In this document: positions 1 through 7,282 of the stretch, piece by piece | Numbering within the stretch: position 1 is the first letter of the stretch | Layout: each line of letters begins with the position of its first letter | Assembly (NCBI GenBank): GCA_023443985.1 | Contig: JAEZSJ010000278.1 | Span: forward strand, 1 to 20,723 | From: Verrucomicrobiota bacterium | Lineage (GTDB): Bacteria; Verrucomicrobiota; Verrucomicrobiia; Opitutales; Opitutaceae | Reading direction: 5' to 3' | DNA: 20,723 nt | Translations under genes and position numbers: made by a program | Notes under the pieces: model-generated | What the model saw: the letters and a program-made list of their open reading frames with translations, nothing else | Databases searched by the model: none | Told to the model about the DNA's origin: nothing

Positions 1-73
1 CATCCGGACTGTGGGCTTGATCCCCAGCGCGGCGCACTTATCGCTCACGAGTTCCAATTCCGAATCCATCACC

Positions 74-1105
74 ATGAAGAAGGCTTACAATGTCGGCATC
101 GTCGGGGCCACTGGCGCCGTCGGTCAAGAGTTGATCCGGTTGCTCGAGATGCGCGATTTCCCGATCGCGGAGATCCGCCTGCTCGCCTCGGCGCGCAGCG
201 CCGGGAAGACGGTCGAGGTGCTCGGCAAGAAGTTGGTGGTGCAGGAGGCCAAGAACGGCGCGTTTGCCGGCCTCGACCTGTGCTTCTTCGCCGCCGGCGG
301 CTCGGTGACCCGCGCGTTCGCCAAGGACGCCGTGGCGGCCGGCTGCGTGGTGATCGACAAGAGCTCGGCCCTGCGCATGGAGCCCGACATCCCGCTCGTG
401 GTGCCGGAAATCAATGCCGACCAGCTCGTGCGCCACAAGGGCATCATCGCCAACCCGAACTGCTCGACCGCCGTGACCCTCATGGGCCTGTGGCCGCTGC
501 ACCAGGCGTTCACCGCCAAGCGGGTGATCATCTCGACCTTCCAGTCGGTCTCCGGCACGGGCGCCGAGGCGATCCGCGAGCTCGCCAGCCAGGTGAAGGC
601 GCTCCAGACCGGCGCGCCGCTGGTGAAGAAGGTCTATCCGTACCAGATCGCCTTCAACTGTATCCCGCAGGTCGACACCTTCGGCCCGGATCTCTACACC
701 GGCGAGGAGAACAAGATGATGCTCGAGAGCCGCAAGATCATGGGGCTGCCCGAGCTGCGCGTCTCCGCCACCTGCGTCCGCGTGCCGGTGGTGCAGGCGC
801 ATTCGATCTCCGTCTCGGCCGAGTTCGAGAAACCGGTCGATGTCGCCCAGGCCCGCGCGGCCGTGGCGGCCTTTCCGGGCGCCGAGCTCGTCGACGACCC
901 GGCGAACCGCCTGTATCCGACACCGCTCGACTTCACGCGCAAGGTGAAGTGCGGCGTGGGCCGAATCCGCAAGGACACGGCGTTCGACAACGGCCTGTCG
1001 TTCTGGGTGAGCGGCGACAACCTCTGGAAGGGTGCCGCGCTCAACGCGATCCAGGTCGCCGAGACGCTCATCGCCCGCGATCTCCTGCGCGTGCCGGCCG
1101 CCTGA
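74..1105 (+). CDS. asd: Aspartate-semialdehyde dehydrogenase
   Basis: Cytosolic enzyme that reduces L-aspartyl-4-phosphate to L-aspartate 4-semialdehyde with NADPH, the branch point to lysine/diaminopimelate, threonine and methionine. The 343-residue product has the N-terminal nucleotide-binding motif GATGAVGQE (residues 11-19), the catalytic-cysteine motif NPNCSTA with Cys130, the GTGAEA loop near 161-166, and RVPV followed by the catalytic His243 in QAHS. The length is normal for the family. I chose the ATG at 74 because the Rossmann fold then begins within a few residues. An in-frame ATG at 11 would add 21 residues (MGLIPSAAHLSLTSS...) that are not typical of the family. No Shine-Dalgarno motif precedes either start. 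An intrinsic terminator follows, so this is probably the last or only gene of its transcript. The assignment is firm; only the start is open. Confidence 0.96.
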   Translation: MKKAYNVGIVGATGAVGQELIRLLEMRDFPIAEIRLLASARSAGKTVEVLGKKLVVQEAKNGAFAGLDLCFFAAGGSVTRAFAKDAVAAGCVVIDKSSALRMEPDIPLVVPEINADQLVRHKGIIANPNCSTAVTLMGLWPLHQAFTAKRVIISTFQSVSGTGAEAIRELASQVKALQTGAPLVKKVYPYQIAFNCIPQVDTFGPDLYTGEENKMMLESRKIMGLPELRVSATCVRVPVVQAHSISVSAEFEKPVDVAQARAAVAAFPGAELVDDPANRLYPTPLDFTRKVKCGVGRIRKDTAFDNGLSFWVSGDNLWKGAALNAIQVAETLIARDLLRVPAA

Positions 1106-1130
1106 GCGGCGCCCGTGCCAGGCGTCTTTC

Positions 1131-1157
1131 GGCCGGGCCCGCGCCCGGCCCTTTTTG
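1131..1157 (+). terminator. Intrinsic terminator of asd
   Basis: A perfect 8-bp GC stem (GGCCGGGC at 1131-1138 with GCCCGGCC at 1143-1150) and a 4-nt loop are followed at once by CTTTTTG. It lies 25 bases after the asd stop, where a rho-independent terminator is expected. Confidence 0.87.
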
Positions 1158-1165
1158 TTCCCCGG

Positions 1166-1188
1166 CGGCGGCAAAAACCTTGCCGCCG
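1166..1188 (+). other. Second stem-loop between asd and the tRNA gene
   Basis: CGGCGGCAA (1166-1174) pairs perfectly with TTGCCGCCG (1180-1188) around the 5-nt loop AAACC. It is followed by GTTTCG rather than a T-run, so it may be a weak backup terminator. It overlaps the proposed -35 of the tRNA promoter. Confidence 0.4.
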
Positions 1189-1209
1189 GTTTCGACTTCG
1201 CCCTTTAGT
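1180..1209 (+). promoter_or_regulatory. Possible sigma-70-type promoter of tRNA-Val
   Basis: TTGCCG (1180-1185) and TTTAGT (1204-1209) are separated by 18 bases, and the tRNA begins 15 bases after the second hexamer. Each hexamer matches 4 of 6 positions of the E. coli consensus. The position is right but the match is modest, and the promoter preferences of this phylum are not visible here. Confidence 0.35.
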
Positions 1210-1223
1210 CGGCGACCGGCCGC

Positions 1224-1299
1224 GGACGGCTAGCTCAGCGGTTAGAGCATCTCGTTTACACCGAGAGGGTCAGGGGTTCGAATCCCTTGCCGTCCACCA
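1224..1299 (+). tRNA. tRNA-Val (anticodon TAC)
   Basis: A 76-base cloverleaf. The acceptor stem GGACGGC (1224-1230) pairs with GCCGTCC (1289-1295). The D-arm contains TAGCTCAGCGGTTAGAGC. The anticodon arm TCTCG-TTTACAC-CGAGA gives anticodon TAC (valine, GTA codons). The T-arm is AGGGG-TTCGAAT-CCCTT with the conserved TTCGA. The 3' CCA is encoded after discriminator A1296. The next gene, on the opposite strand, ends only 4 bases downstream. No integrase or attachment-site duplication is seen. Confidence 0.96.
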
Positions 1300-1303
1300 G
1301 CCT

Positions 1304-1825
1304 TCAGAGCGGATCGCCGAGGTCGGCCGGCCAGTCGGTTCCGAGAATCAGGATACTCGCGACGGCCTCGAGGCCCTGTTGGTCGGCGGGGGTGAAGCGG
1401 CCGACGGCGGGGGAGTCGAGGTCGAGCACGCCAAGCTGGCGCGCACCCGCGGCGAGCGGCACGACGATCTCGCTGGCCGAGGCGGCGTCGCAGGCGATGT
1501 GGCCGGGAAACTCGCGGACGTCCGCCACCACGACCGTGGCGCGGCGCGCGGCGGCGGTGCCGCACACGCCCCGGCCGCGCGCGATGCGCACGCAGGCCGG
1601 TCTGCCCTGAAAGGGCCCGAGCACGAGCTCGCCGCCGCGCCAGAGGTAGAAGCCCGCCCAGTTGAGCTCCGGCAGGCGGAGGTGGAGCAGGGCGGCGGTG
1701 TTGGCGAGGTTCACGAGCCAGTCTCGTTCCCCCGCGAGCAGCCCGGAGAGCTCCTGGCAGAGCGCGCGGTACCGGCTGGCGGAGTCGGCGAAGGCCGGCG
1801 GTGCGGAATCGGAGGCGAGATGCAT
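1304..1825 (-). CDS. msrC: Free methionine-(R)-sulfoxide reductase (GAF-domain fRMsr)
   Basis: Single-GAF-domain cytosolic repair enzyme that reduces free methionine-(R)-sulfoxide to methionine. The 173-residue product shows NWAGFYLW near residues 56-63, LGPFQGRPACVRI and RGVCGTAA, then a Cys in HIACDAAS. Cys78, Cys88 and Cys112 have exactly the 10- and 24-residue spacing of the three redox cysteines of E. coli fRMsr (Cys84, 94, 118 as I recall them). Length is close to the E. coli protein. I chose the ATG at 1825. An upstream in-frame ATG at 1906 would overlap the end of the AraC gene and add 27 low-complexity residues. It follows the AraC gene on the same strand after 17 bases, so the two may share a transcript, though no functional link is evident. 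Confidence 0.9.
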   Translation of the reverse strand: MHLASDSAPPAFADSASRYRALCQELSGLLAGERDWLVNLANTAALLHLRLPELNWAGFYLWRGGELVLGPFQGRPACVRIARGRGVCGTAAARRATVVVADVREFPGHIACDAASASEIVVPLAAGARQLGVLDLDSPAVGRFTPADQQGLEAVASILILGTDWPADLGDPL

Positions 1826-1842
1826 GGCGGGGAGCGTGGCGG

Positions 1843-2727
1843 TCAACGCGCGCGAAGCGAGCGCTGGAACTCGCGCGGTGCGACGCGGTGCACGTTCTTG
1901 AAGCAACGCGAGAAGTGGTAGGGGTCGTGGAACCCCACGTGGGCGGCGGCCTCCTTCACGAGCACGGACGGATCGAGGAGCAGCTCGGCGGCGAGCGCCA
2001 TCTTCCGGCGCAGCAGGTACTGGTACGGGCTCACGCCCTGGTGCCGGCGGAAGAGCCGGCAGAGGCGCGAGGCCTCGACCCCCACCGCCCGCGCGATCCC
2101 GCCCAGCGTGGCGAACTCCGCCGCGCCGGCCTCGATCGCACCCTTGCAGCGCAGAAACGTCTCCTCGTCGGCCCGGCCCGCGGCGCCGGCGAGGGCGGCG
2201 AGCTCCTCGAACTTGAGCAGCAGCACCTCGACGAGCGCCCCGCAGATCCGGCCGGTGCTCGCGCGGTGGTGCTGTCCCTCGCGAATCAAGTCATCGAATA
2301 CGGCCTGCAGTTCGGGGAACATCGCGGCGTGCACGACGGCCCCCGGCGTGAGCCCGGCCTGGCGCACGCGCCGCGCCGCCCGGGCGCCCGTGAGGCAGAG
2401 GAAGTACTTCGCCATCGGCCGCTGGGGATTGTTGCGGATCTCGAGGCGGCTGGTGCGGTCGTAGTGGAAAACTGTGCCGGCCCGCAGCGGCGAGGCCGCG
2501 CCGTTGTGCACGACCGTGCCCTCGCCGGCGACGACGAGCTCCAGGGTGGTGAACTCGATCCGGTCGCGCTGCACCAGGTAGTCCGGATCGCACTGCTCGA
2601 AACCGCCGTAGGCCGGGAGCACGCCGGCGGCGCGCGCCTCGCCCAGCGCGTGGAAGAAGTAGCGCGACCCGGAGACCTGCGTGGAGAGCACGGCCCGGCG
2701 GGGGGCGGACTGGGGCGGCGCGCGCAT
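1843..2727 (-). CDS. AraC-family transcriptional regulator, probable controller of the fucose/rhamnose genes
   Basis: The 294-residue protein has an N-terminal cupin-like sugar-sensing region (about residues 15-130, with GEGTVVHNG and RAGTVFHYD) and a C-terminal double helix-turn-helix AraC/XylS domain (about 190-290). The latter includes GGIARAVGVEASRLCRLFRR, the linker SPYQYLLRRKM, and the signature segment AAAHVGFHDPYHFSRCFK. It is transcribed divergently from the mutarotase-isomerase-permease unit across 127 bases, the usual arrangement for a local sugar-responsive regulator. The inducer cannot be read from sequence; L-fucose or L-rhamnose is inferred from context. It may also control the minus-strand BMC genes, but nothing here shows that. 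An upstream start within the intergenic region is not supported. Confidence 0.92.
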   Translation of the reverse strand: MRAPPQSAPRRAVLSTQVSGSRYFFHALGEARAAGVLPAYGGFEQCDPDYLVQRDRIEFTTLELVVAGEGTVVHNGAASPLRAGTVFHYDRTSRLEIRNNPQRPMAKYFLCLTGARAARRVRQAGLTPGAVVHAAMFPELQAVFDDLIREGQHHRASTGRICGALVEVLLLKFEELAALAGAAGRADEETFLRCKGAIEAGAAEFATLGGIARAVGVEASRLCRLFRRHQGVSPYQYLLRRKMALAAELLLDPSVLVKEAAAHVGFHDPYHFSRCFKNVHRVAPREFQRSLRAR

Positions 2728-2854
2728 GCGGCGATTCCACCGCCGATCGCGCCTCGGGCAAGAATATCCATCCTTTCGCCATCTATCTCCATTGGGCGAA
2801 GGTGGCGGAGGCGCCCAGATTCGGCATCATGGCGCCACCTGCCCCGTCACCCCG
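2728..2854 (+). promoter_or_regulatory. Divergent control region between the AraC regulator and the fucose unit
   Basis: 127 bases containing an AT-richer patch (about 2759-2793) that stands out from the GC-rich surroundings, as expected for promoters. TTCGCC (2775-2780) and GGCGAA (2795-2800) form an inverted repeat, extended imperfectly by CCT/AGG outside it, around a 14-base spacer. It is a candidate operator. I could not assign convincing -35/-10 elements on either strand. Confidence 0.5.
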
Positions 2855-3202
2855 ATGAACGCGACGCCCGAGAGGAAACCGGTCCGCCACGGCATGGTGC
2901 TGCGTGTGCGGCCCGAGCGTTTCGAGGAGTACCGGCGGCACCACGCGGCCGTCTGGCCGGAGGTGCTGGCCACCATCGCCCGTTGCGGCATCCGCAACTA
3001 CTCGATCTTCCACAAGGACTCCGTGCTCTACAGCTACTTCGAGTACTGGGGCGACGACTTCGCCGCCGACATGGCGAGGATGGCGGCCGATCCGGCGACG
3101 CAGCGCTGGTGGGCCCTGATGGAACCGATGCAGGAGCCGTTGCCGACGCGTGCGCCCGGCGAGTGGTGGGCCCGCATGGAGGAGGTCTTCCATCTCGACT
3201 GA
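2855..3202 (+). CDS. rhaM: L-rhamnose/L-fucose mutarotase, RhaM family
   Basis: Small cytosolic enzyme interconverting sugar anomers so that the isomerase receives its preferred form. The 115-residue product aligns along its length with E. coli RhaM (YiiL). EEYRRHHAAVWPEV carries the equivalents of Tyr18 (Tyr26) and the catalytic His22 (His30). NYSIF, YFEYW, the paired-tryptophan motif QRWWALM and the C-terminal EEVFHLD are all present. The ATG at 2855 gives a family-length protein; an earlier ATG at 2681 lies inside the divergent regulator gene. It is first in a plus-strand unit with a fucose isomerase and a fucose permease, not with rhaA/rhaB, so its working substrate may be L-fucose. This differs from the unrelated FucU mutarotase family. 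Confidence 0.92.
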   Translation: MNATPERKPVRHGMVLRVRPERFEEYRRHHAAVWPEVLATIARCGIRNYSIFHKDSVLYSYFEYWGDDFAADMARMAADPATQRWWALMEPMQEPLPTRAPGEWWARMEEVFHLD

Positions 3203-3260
3203 GCAATCGTTCCGCCGCCCGGCCTCGCCCGCACCGACCATTCCCCCCCCCCGTCATCCC

Positions 3261-4889
3261 ATGAAGAAGCGATCCCCGAAAACCATCCTGCTGGTCGCCA
3301 ACGGCGACCTGCGCCTCTCCGCGAACCAGAAGTGCTGGGCCGCGCAGGCCGCGATGGAGAAGCAACTCGCGTCCGCCGTCGCCGCGGCGGGCTACAAGCT
3401 CGTGCGCGCGCATCCATTCAAGGAGCACGAAGGGCACGGCTTCATCGGCTCGCAGAAGGAGGGCATGGCCGTCTTCGCCGCGCTCGACCGCAGGGCGCCG
3501 CTCATCGTCGCCGAGTCCGTGTGGCAGTACTCGCACCACCTGCTCCACGGCCTGATTTCGCACGAGGGCCCGATTCTCACGGTGGCCAACTGGTCGGGCA
3601 CGTGGCCCGGCCTGGTCGGCATGTTGAACCTCAACGGCTCGCTGACGAAGGCCGGCGTGAAGTACTCGACCCTTTGGAGCGAGGATTTCACCGACGCGTT
3701 CTTCCTCGATGGATTGCAGACCTGGCTGCGGACCGGCGTGGTGAAGCACTCGACCCGGCAGGTGCGTCCGCTCGCGCGCTGCACCGTGCCGCACAAGGCG
3801 GTCGCCACCGCGAAGCGGATCGCCGCCGACCTGCGCCGCACCAAGTCGATTCTCGGCGTGTTCGACGAGGGCTGCATGGGGATGTACAACGCCGTCATCC
3901 CGGACGAGCTGCTGTTTCCGACGGGCGTGTACAAGGAGCGCCTCTCGCAGTCGGCGCTCTACTACGCGACCACGCAGGTGGGCGAGGCCGAGGCGCGCGA
4001 GGTCTTCGCCTGGTACAAGGCGAAGGGCCTCCAGTTCCACTTTGGCACCGACGAGGCGACCGAGCTCACCGAGGCGCAGGTGCTCTGGCAGTGCAAGATG
4101 TACATCGCCGCCGTGCGTCTGGCCGACGAGTTCGGCTGCGAGACGATCGGCATCCAGTACCAGCAGGGCCTGAAGGACCTGTTGCCCGCCTCCGACCTCG
4201 TCGAAGGCACGCTCAACTCGACCGAGCGCCCGCCAGTGCGACGCGCCGACGGCTCGATCATCCGCGAAGGCGAGCCGATCCCGCATTTCAACGAGGTCGA
4301 CGAGTGCTCCGGTCTCGACGGGATTCTGACCCGCCGCGTGCACCGGGCGCTCGGCCAACCGGTGGCGACCACGCTGCACGACCTGCGTTGGGGCGACCGG
4401 GACCGGAGCGGCACGACGCAGGATTACGTCTGGGTCTTCCTCATCTCCGGCAGCGCGCCCGCCGACCACCACGTCGACGGTTGGGCCGGTTCGGACTCGC
4501 TGCGGCAGCCGCCCATGTACTTCCGCCTCGGCGGCGGCACGTTGCGAGGCGTCGCGAAACCGGGCGAGATCGTGTGGAGCCGCGTGTTCATCGAGAAGGG
4601 GCGGCTGAAGATGGACCTCGGTCGCGCCAAGGTGGTCGCGCTGCCCGCCGCGGAGACCGAGCGCCGCTGGAGGGAGACCACCGTGGAGTGGCCGATCATG
4701 CATGCGGTCACCTACGGCGTGACGCGCGACCAGATGATGGCGCGGCACAAGGCCAACCACATCCAGGTCGCCTACGCCCACTCCGCGCGCGAGGCCGATC
4801 TCGCGCTCTACGCGAAGGCCGCGCTGGCCCGCGAGCTCGGACTGGAGGTGGCGCTCTGCGGGACCAAGGCCGACGGCGGCACTTTCTAG
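3261..4889 (+). CDS. L-fucose isomerase-family protein (FucI/AraA superfamily, divergent)
   Basis: Probable metal-dependent isomerisation of L-fucose to L-fuculose. The 542-residue protein is shorter than E. coli FucI (about 590) and its N-terminal half is hard to align by eye, but the active-site blocks are recognisable. Glu348 in EVDECSGLDG corresponds to E. coli Glu337, Asp374 in TTLHDLRWGD to Asp361, and His500 in KANHIQVAY to His528. The last also agrees with the ANHG...GH block of FucI. The ATG at 3261 was chosen because an upstream ATG at 3150 overlaps the mutarotase gene. It lies 58 bases after the mutarotase and 129 bases before the permease, consistent with one operon. A related aldose isomerase role (for example L-arabinose or D-arabinose) cannot be excluded, but the fucose permease next to it favours fucose. 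Confidence 0.83.
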   Translation: MKKRSPKTILLVANGDLRLSANQKCWAAQAAMEKQLASAVAAAGYKLVRAHPFKEHEGHGFIGSQKEGMAVFAALDRRAPLIVAESVWQYSHHLLHGLISHEGPILTVANWSGTWPGLVGMLNLNGSLTKAGVKYSTLWSEDFTDAFFLDGLQTWLRTGVVKHSTRQVRPLARCTVPHKAVATAKRIAADLRRTKSILGVFDEGCMGMYNAVIPDELLFPTGVYKERLSQSALYYATTQVGEAEAREVFAWYKAKGLQFHFGTDEATELTEAQVLWQCKMYIAAVRLADEFGCETIGIQYQQGLKDLLPASDLVEGTLNSTERPPVRRADGSIIREGEPIPHFNEVDECSGLDGILTRRVHRALGQPVATTLHDLRWGDRDRSGTTQDYVWVFLISGSAPADHHVDGWAGSDSLRQPPMYFRLGGGTLRGVAKPGEIVWSRVFIEKGRLKMDLGRAKVVALPAAETERRWRETTVEWPIMHAVTYGVTRDQMMARHKANHIQVAYAHSAREADLALYAKAALARELGLEVALCGTKADGGTF

Positions 4890-5018
4890 ATGAGCGCCGG
4901 CGGGCCACTCCCGGTGACGCACGGGTCGGGCCGCCCGGCCTGTCTCGCCCCCGCCGTACCGCCTTCGGCCTCCCGGCCGGCCTTCCGCCGCGGTTTCGTT
5001 CCAACTTCCTCGACACCC

Positions 5019-6419
5019 ATGACACCCTCGATTGAAGACAACAGCGGCGCCCCCGGTCCGGCCGTCGCGCCGGTGCGACCGACCGGCATGTTCCGCCTCG
5101 CCGACGGCCAGAACCTCGTCGTCACGTTCATCCTCGTCTCCTCGCTTTTCCTGCTCTGGGGCTTCTGCAACGGGATGATCGACGTGATGGACAAACACTT
5201 CCAGGACGAGCTGCATCTCACCCTCGCGCAGTCCGCCTGGGTGCAGTTCGCGCACTACCTCGGCTACTTCCTGATGGCGCTGCCCGCCGGCTGGCTCGCG
5301 ACCCGGCTCGGCTACAAGGGTGGCATCATCGCCGGTCTGCTCATGGTGGCGGCGGGTGGTTTCTGGTTCATCCCGGCCACGCAGATCGCGCAGTTCTGGG
5401 CGTTTCTGCTGGGGGTGTGCGTGATTGCGGCGGGTCTCACGTTTCTGGAGACGATCGCGAACCCGTACACGACGGTGCTCGGTCCGCGGGAGTCGGCGGC
5501 CACGCGCATCAACCTCGCCCAGTCGTGCAACGGGATCGGCTGGGTGCTCGGGCCGATGGCCGGGCGCGAGTTCTTCTACTCGATGAACGCCGCGGGCGAG
5601 AAGACCGGTGCGCAGACGCTCTGGATCCCCTACGTGGCCGTGGCGGTGGTCGTGCTGCTGCTCGCCGTGGTCTTCTTCTTCGCGAAGGTGCCCGACATCC
5701 GCACCCGCGACGACTACCAACTCGGGGGCGACGACTCGTCCGCCGGCGCCAGGCGCTCGATCTGGACCCAGCCGCACTTCGTCTTGGCGGTGGCGGCGCA
5801 GTTCCTCTACGTGGCGGCGCAGGCCGGCATCTTCAGCTTCTTCATCAACTACATGACCTCGCAGGTGCCGGTGATCCCGGCCGCGTGGGACTCGTGGGCG
5901 ATCGGCCAGATCACCGCGGTCGGCGCGGACGGCGTCCGCCACATCACCGACGGCGGCGCGGCGACACTCGCCTCGCTGGGGTTCATCTGCTTCCTCATCG
6001 GCCGCTTCAGCGGGGCGGCGATCCTGCGGCGCTGCGCGGCGCACAAGATCCTCGGGCTCTATGGCCTGTTGAACGTCGTGATGTGCGCGCTGGTCTTCCT
6101 GAAGCTCGGCTGGCTCTCGGTGGCGTGCGTGTTTGGCAGCTACTTTTTCATGTCGATCATGTTCCCGACGATCTTCGCCCTCGGTATCCACGGTCTCGGT
6201 CCGCGCGCGAAACGGGCCTCGGCCTACATCGTGATGGCGATCATGGGCGGCGCGATCGTGCCGAAGGTGATGGGCGCGGTGGGCGACCACCACGGCATGT
6301 CGCGCGCCTTCATCGTGCCGCTGTGTTGTTTCGCCTTCGTCGCCTGGTACGGCTTCGCCTGGGAACGGCTCGCGAAGCGGGAGGGCGTGGCGGGGTTGGC
6401 GGCGCCCAAGGGTCACTGA
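5019..6419 (+). CDS. fucP: L-fucose:H+ symporter, FucP-like major facilitator
   Basis: Inner-membrane proton-coupled importer with about twelve hydrophobic segments over 466 residues. It matches E. coli FucP closely in the first half. The block LLWGFCNGMIDVMDKHFQ contains Asp55 at the position of Asp46. PAGWLATRLGYKGGIIAGL follows, and FLETIANPYTTVLGP contains Glu144 at the position of Glu135; both acidic residues are used in proton/sugar coupling. The N-terminus is about 25 residues longer than in E. coli. The ATG at 5019 is preferred to one at 4890, which abuts the isomerase stop and would add 43 Pro/Ala/Arg-rich residues before the first membrane segment. Related sugar specificities occur in this subfamily, so fucose is supported mainly by the operon. 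Confidence 0.92.
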   Translation: MTPSIEDNSGAPGPAVAPVRPTGMFRLADGQNLVVTFILVSSLFLLWGFCNGMIDVMDKHFQDELHLTLAQSAWVQFAHYLGYFLMALPAGWLATRLGYKGGIIAGLLMVAAGGFWFIPATQIAQFWAFLLGVCVIAAGLTFLETIANPYTTVLGPRESAATRINLAQSCNGIGWVLGPMAGREFFYSMNAAGEKTGAQTLWIPYVAVAVVVLLLAVVFFFAKVPDIRTRDDYQLGGDDSSAGARRSIWTQPHFVLAVAAQFLYVAAQAGIFSFFINYMTSQVPVIPAAWDSWAIGQITAVGADGVRHITDGGAATLASLGFICFLIGRFSGAAILRRCAAHKILGLYGLLNVVMCALVFLKLGWLSVACVFGSYFFMSIMFPTIFALGIHGLGPRAKRASAYIVMAIMGGAIVPKVMGAVGDHHGMSRAFIVPLCCFAFVAWYGFAWERLAKREGVAGLAAPKGH

Positions 6420-6541
6420 CGCGGGGACACGCGGGCGCCCGGCCGGTGCCTGCGCGCCCGCACCGCTCGGCGGAGTCGTGACGGATGTGGCGGATCAACC
6501 GTGTCGATGTAACCACGATCCGGAGATGCCAGCGCCGCCGC
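6420..6541. other. Convergent intergenic region with a possible bidirectional stem-loop
   Basis: 122 bases between the 3' ends of fucP (+) and the protease-like gene (-). GCGGGCGC (6431-6438) can pair with GCGCCCGC (6454-6461) around a 15-base loop. No T-run follows on either strand, so intrinsic termination is only suggested. Nothing else is seen. Confidence 0.3.
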
Positions 6542-7282
6542 TCACGGCGCCGGCGCCAGTTCCGCGATGGACGCGGTGGGGAGAAGGATCAGGCCGGACT
6601 CGCGACCCTCGACGATGTGGCGCACGGAGACCCCGAGCAGCCGGCCCTCGGCGTCGAACACCGGGCAGCCGGGCGAGTAGGCGCTGAGCAGCACCAGTTG
6701 GCGCGGCTTCTCGACGAGCCCGATCGCCTCGACGACGCGGATCGCCGGCGTGCGCTGCAGGTGTTTGGGGGCGCGTGCGAGGTCGAAGTAGGTGCCGAGC
6801 AGCTCCGCCCGCGCCGGCGCGGCGAGGTCCGCGTGGGCGAACTCGCGTCCGTTCACGGCCGGTTCGGGGGCGATGAAGGCGACATCGAGGTCCTCATCCT
6901 TGAGCACGATCCGGGCGGGGATCTCGGTGTTGTCCGCGAGGCGGAGCTTCACCTCCTTGTACTCGGTGGGCTCGGCCTTGACGTTCGGCGGCAGGCGCGT
7001 GCTGCCCGCCGGGTCGATGGACCCGAGCGACACGACGGTGAGGCCGGAGGGGGCGATCACGGTGCCGTTGATCTCGCGTTTGAGCTCCCGCGGCGGCTGG
7101 GTCTTGTCGCCCACGGAGACGCGCACGACCGCCACGAGTTCGATCTCGACGACGGTGTCGGCGTGTCGCGCCACGATCGCGCGGCCGGCGGCGGCTTCGG
7201 CGGCGGGCAGGGCGGCAAGATGGGAGGGCAGCAGCGGAGCGACGAGCAGCGCGGCGAGGAGGGAGGCGGGGAGACGTTTCAT
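6542..7282 (-). CDS. Exported trypsin-fold protein lacking the catalytic residues (pseudoprotease)
   Basis: The 246-residue protein starts with a Sec-type signal sequence (MKRLPASLLAALLVAPLLPS, cleavage probably near residues 28-32), so it should be periplasmic. The rest follows the layout of an HtrA/DegP protease domain. NGTVIAPSGLTVVSLGSID corresponds to the histidine loop, DEDLDVAFI to the aspartate loop and AYSPGCPVFDAEGRLLGV to the GNSGGP loop. By this by-eye alignment the His is replaced (near Gly87), the Asp is kept (Asp131), and the Ser is Pro204. It has no PDZ domain. Its ATG overlaps the stop of the DegP-like gene by four bases (ATGA), implying translational coupling. I infer a binding or regulatory partner of that protease. 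A hypothetical trypsin-like annotation would be the conservative alternative. Confidence 0.77.
   Translation of the reverse strand: MKRLPASLLAALLVAPLLPSHLAALPAAEAAAGRAIVARHADTVVEIELVAVVRVSVGDKTQPPRELKREINGTVIAPSGLTVVSLGSIDPAGSTRLPPNVKAEPTEYKEVKLRLADNTEIPARIVLKDEDLDVAFIAPEPAVNGREFAHADLAAPARAELLGTYFDLARAPKHLQRTPAIRVVEAIGLVEKPRQLVLLSAYSPGCPVFDAEGRLLGVSVRHIVEGRESGLILLPTASIAELAPAP

Noticed and set aside
1166..1188. T-box or other riboswitch leader in front of the tRNA
   Set aside because: Only a single simple stem-loop is present, with no conserved riboswitch core and no downstream coding gene on that strand.
1224..1299. tRNA gene as an integration site of a mobile element
   Set aside because: No integrase, no duplicated tRNA 3' end and no cargo-like composition. 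Both flanks are housekeeping-type genes.
4890..5018. N-terminal extension of the permease from the ATG touching the isomerase stop
   Set aside because: It would add 43 Pro/Ala/Arg-rich residues not found in FucP proteins. The ATG at 5019 gives a normal cytoplasmic N-terminus.
2847..6416. An uninterrupted 1189-codon minus-strand frame opposite the mutarotase, isomerase and permease genes
   Set aside because: Its product is Arg/His/Glu-rich with no recognisable domain, and the opposite strand carries three clear enzymes/transporters. GC-rich codons rarely give stops in this antisense frame.
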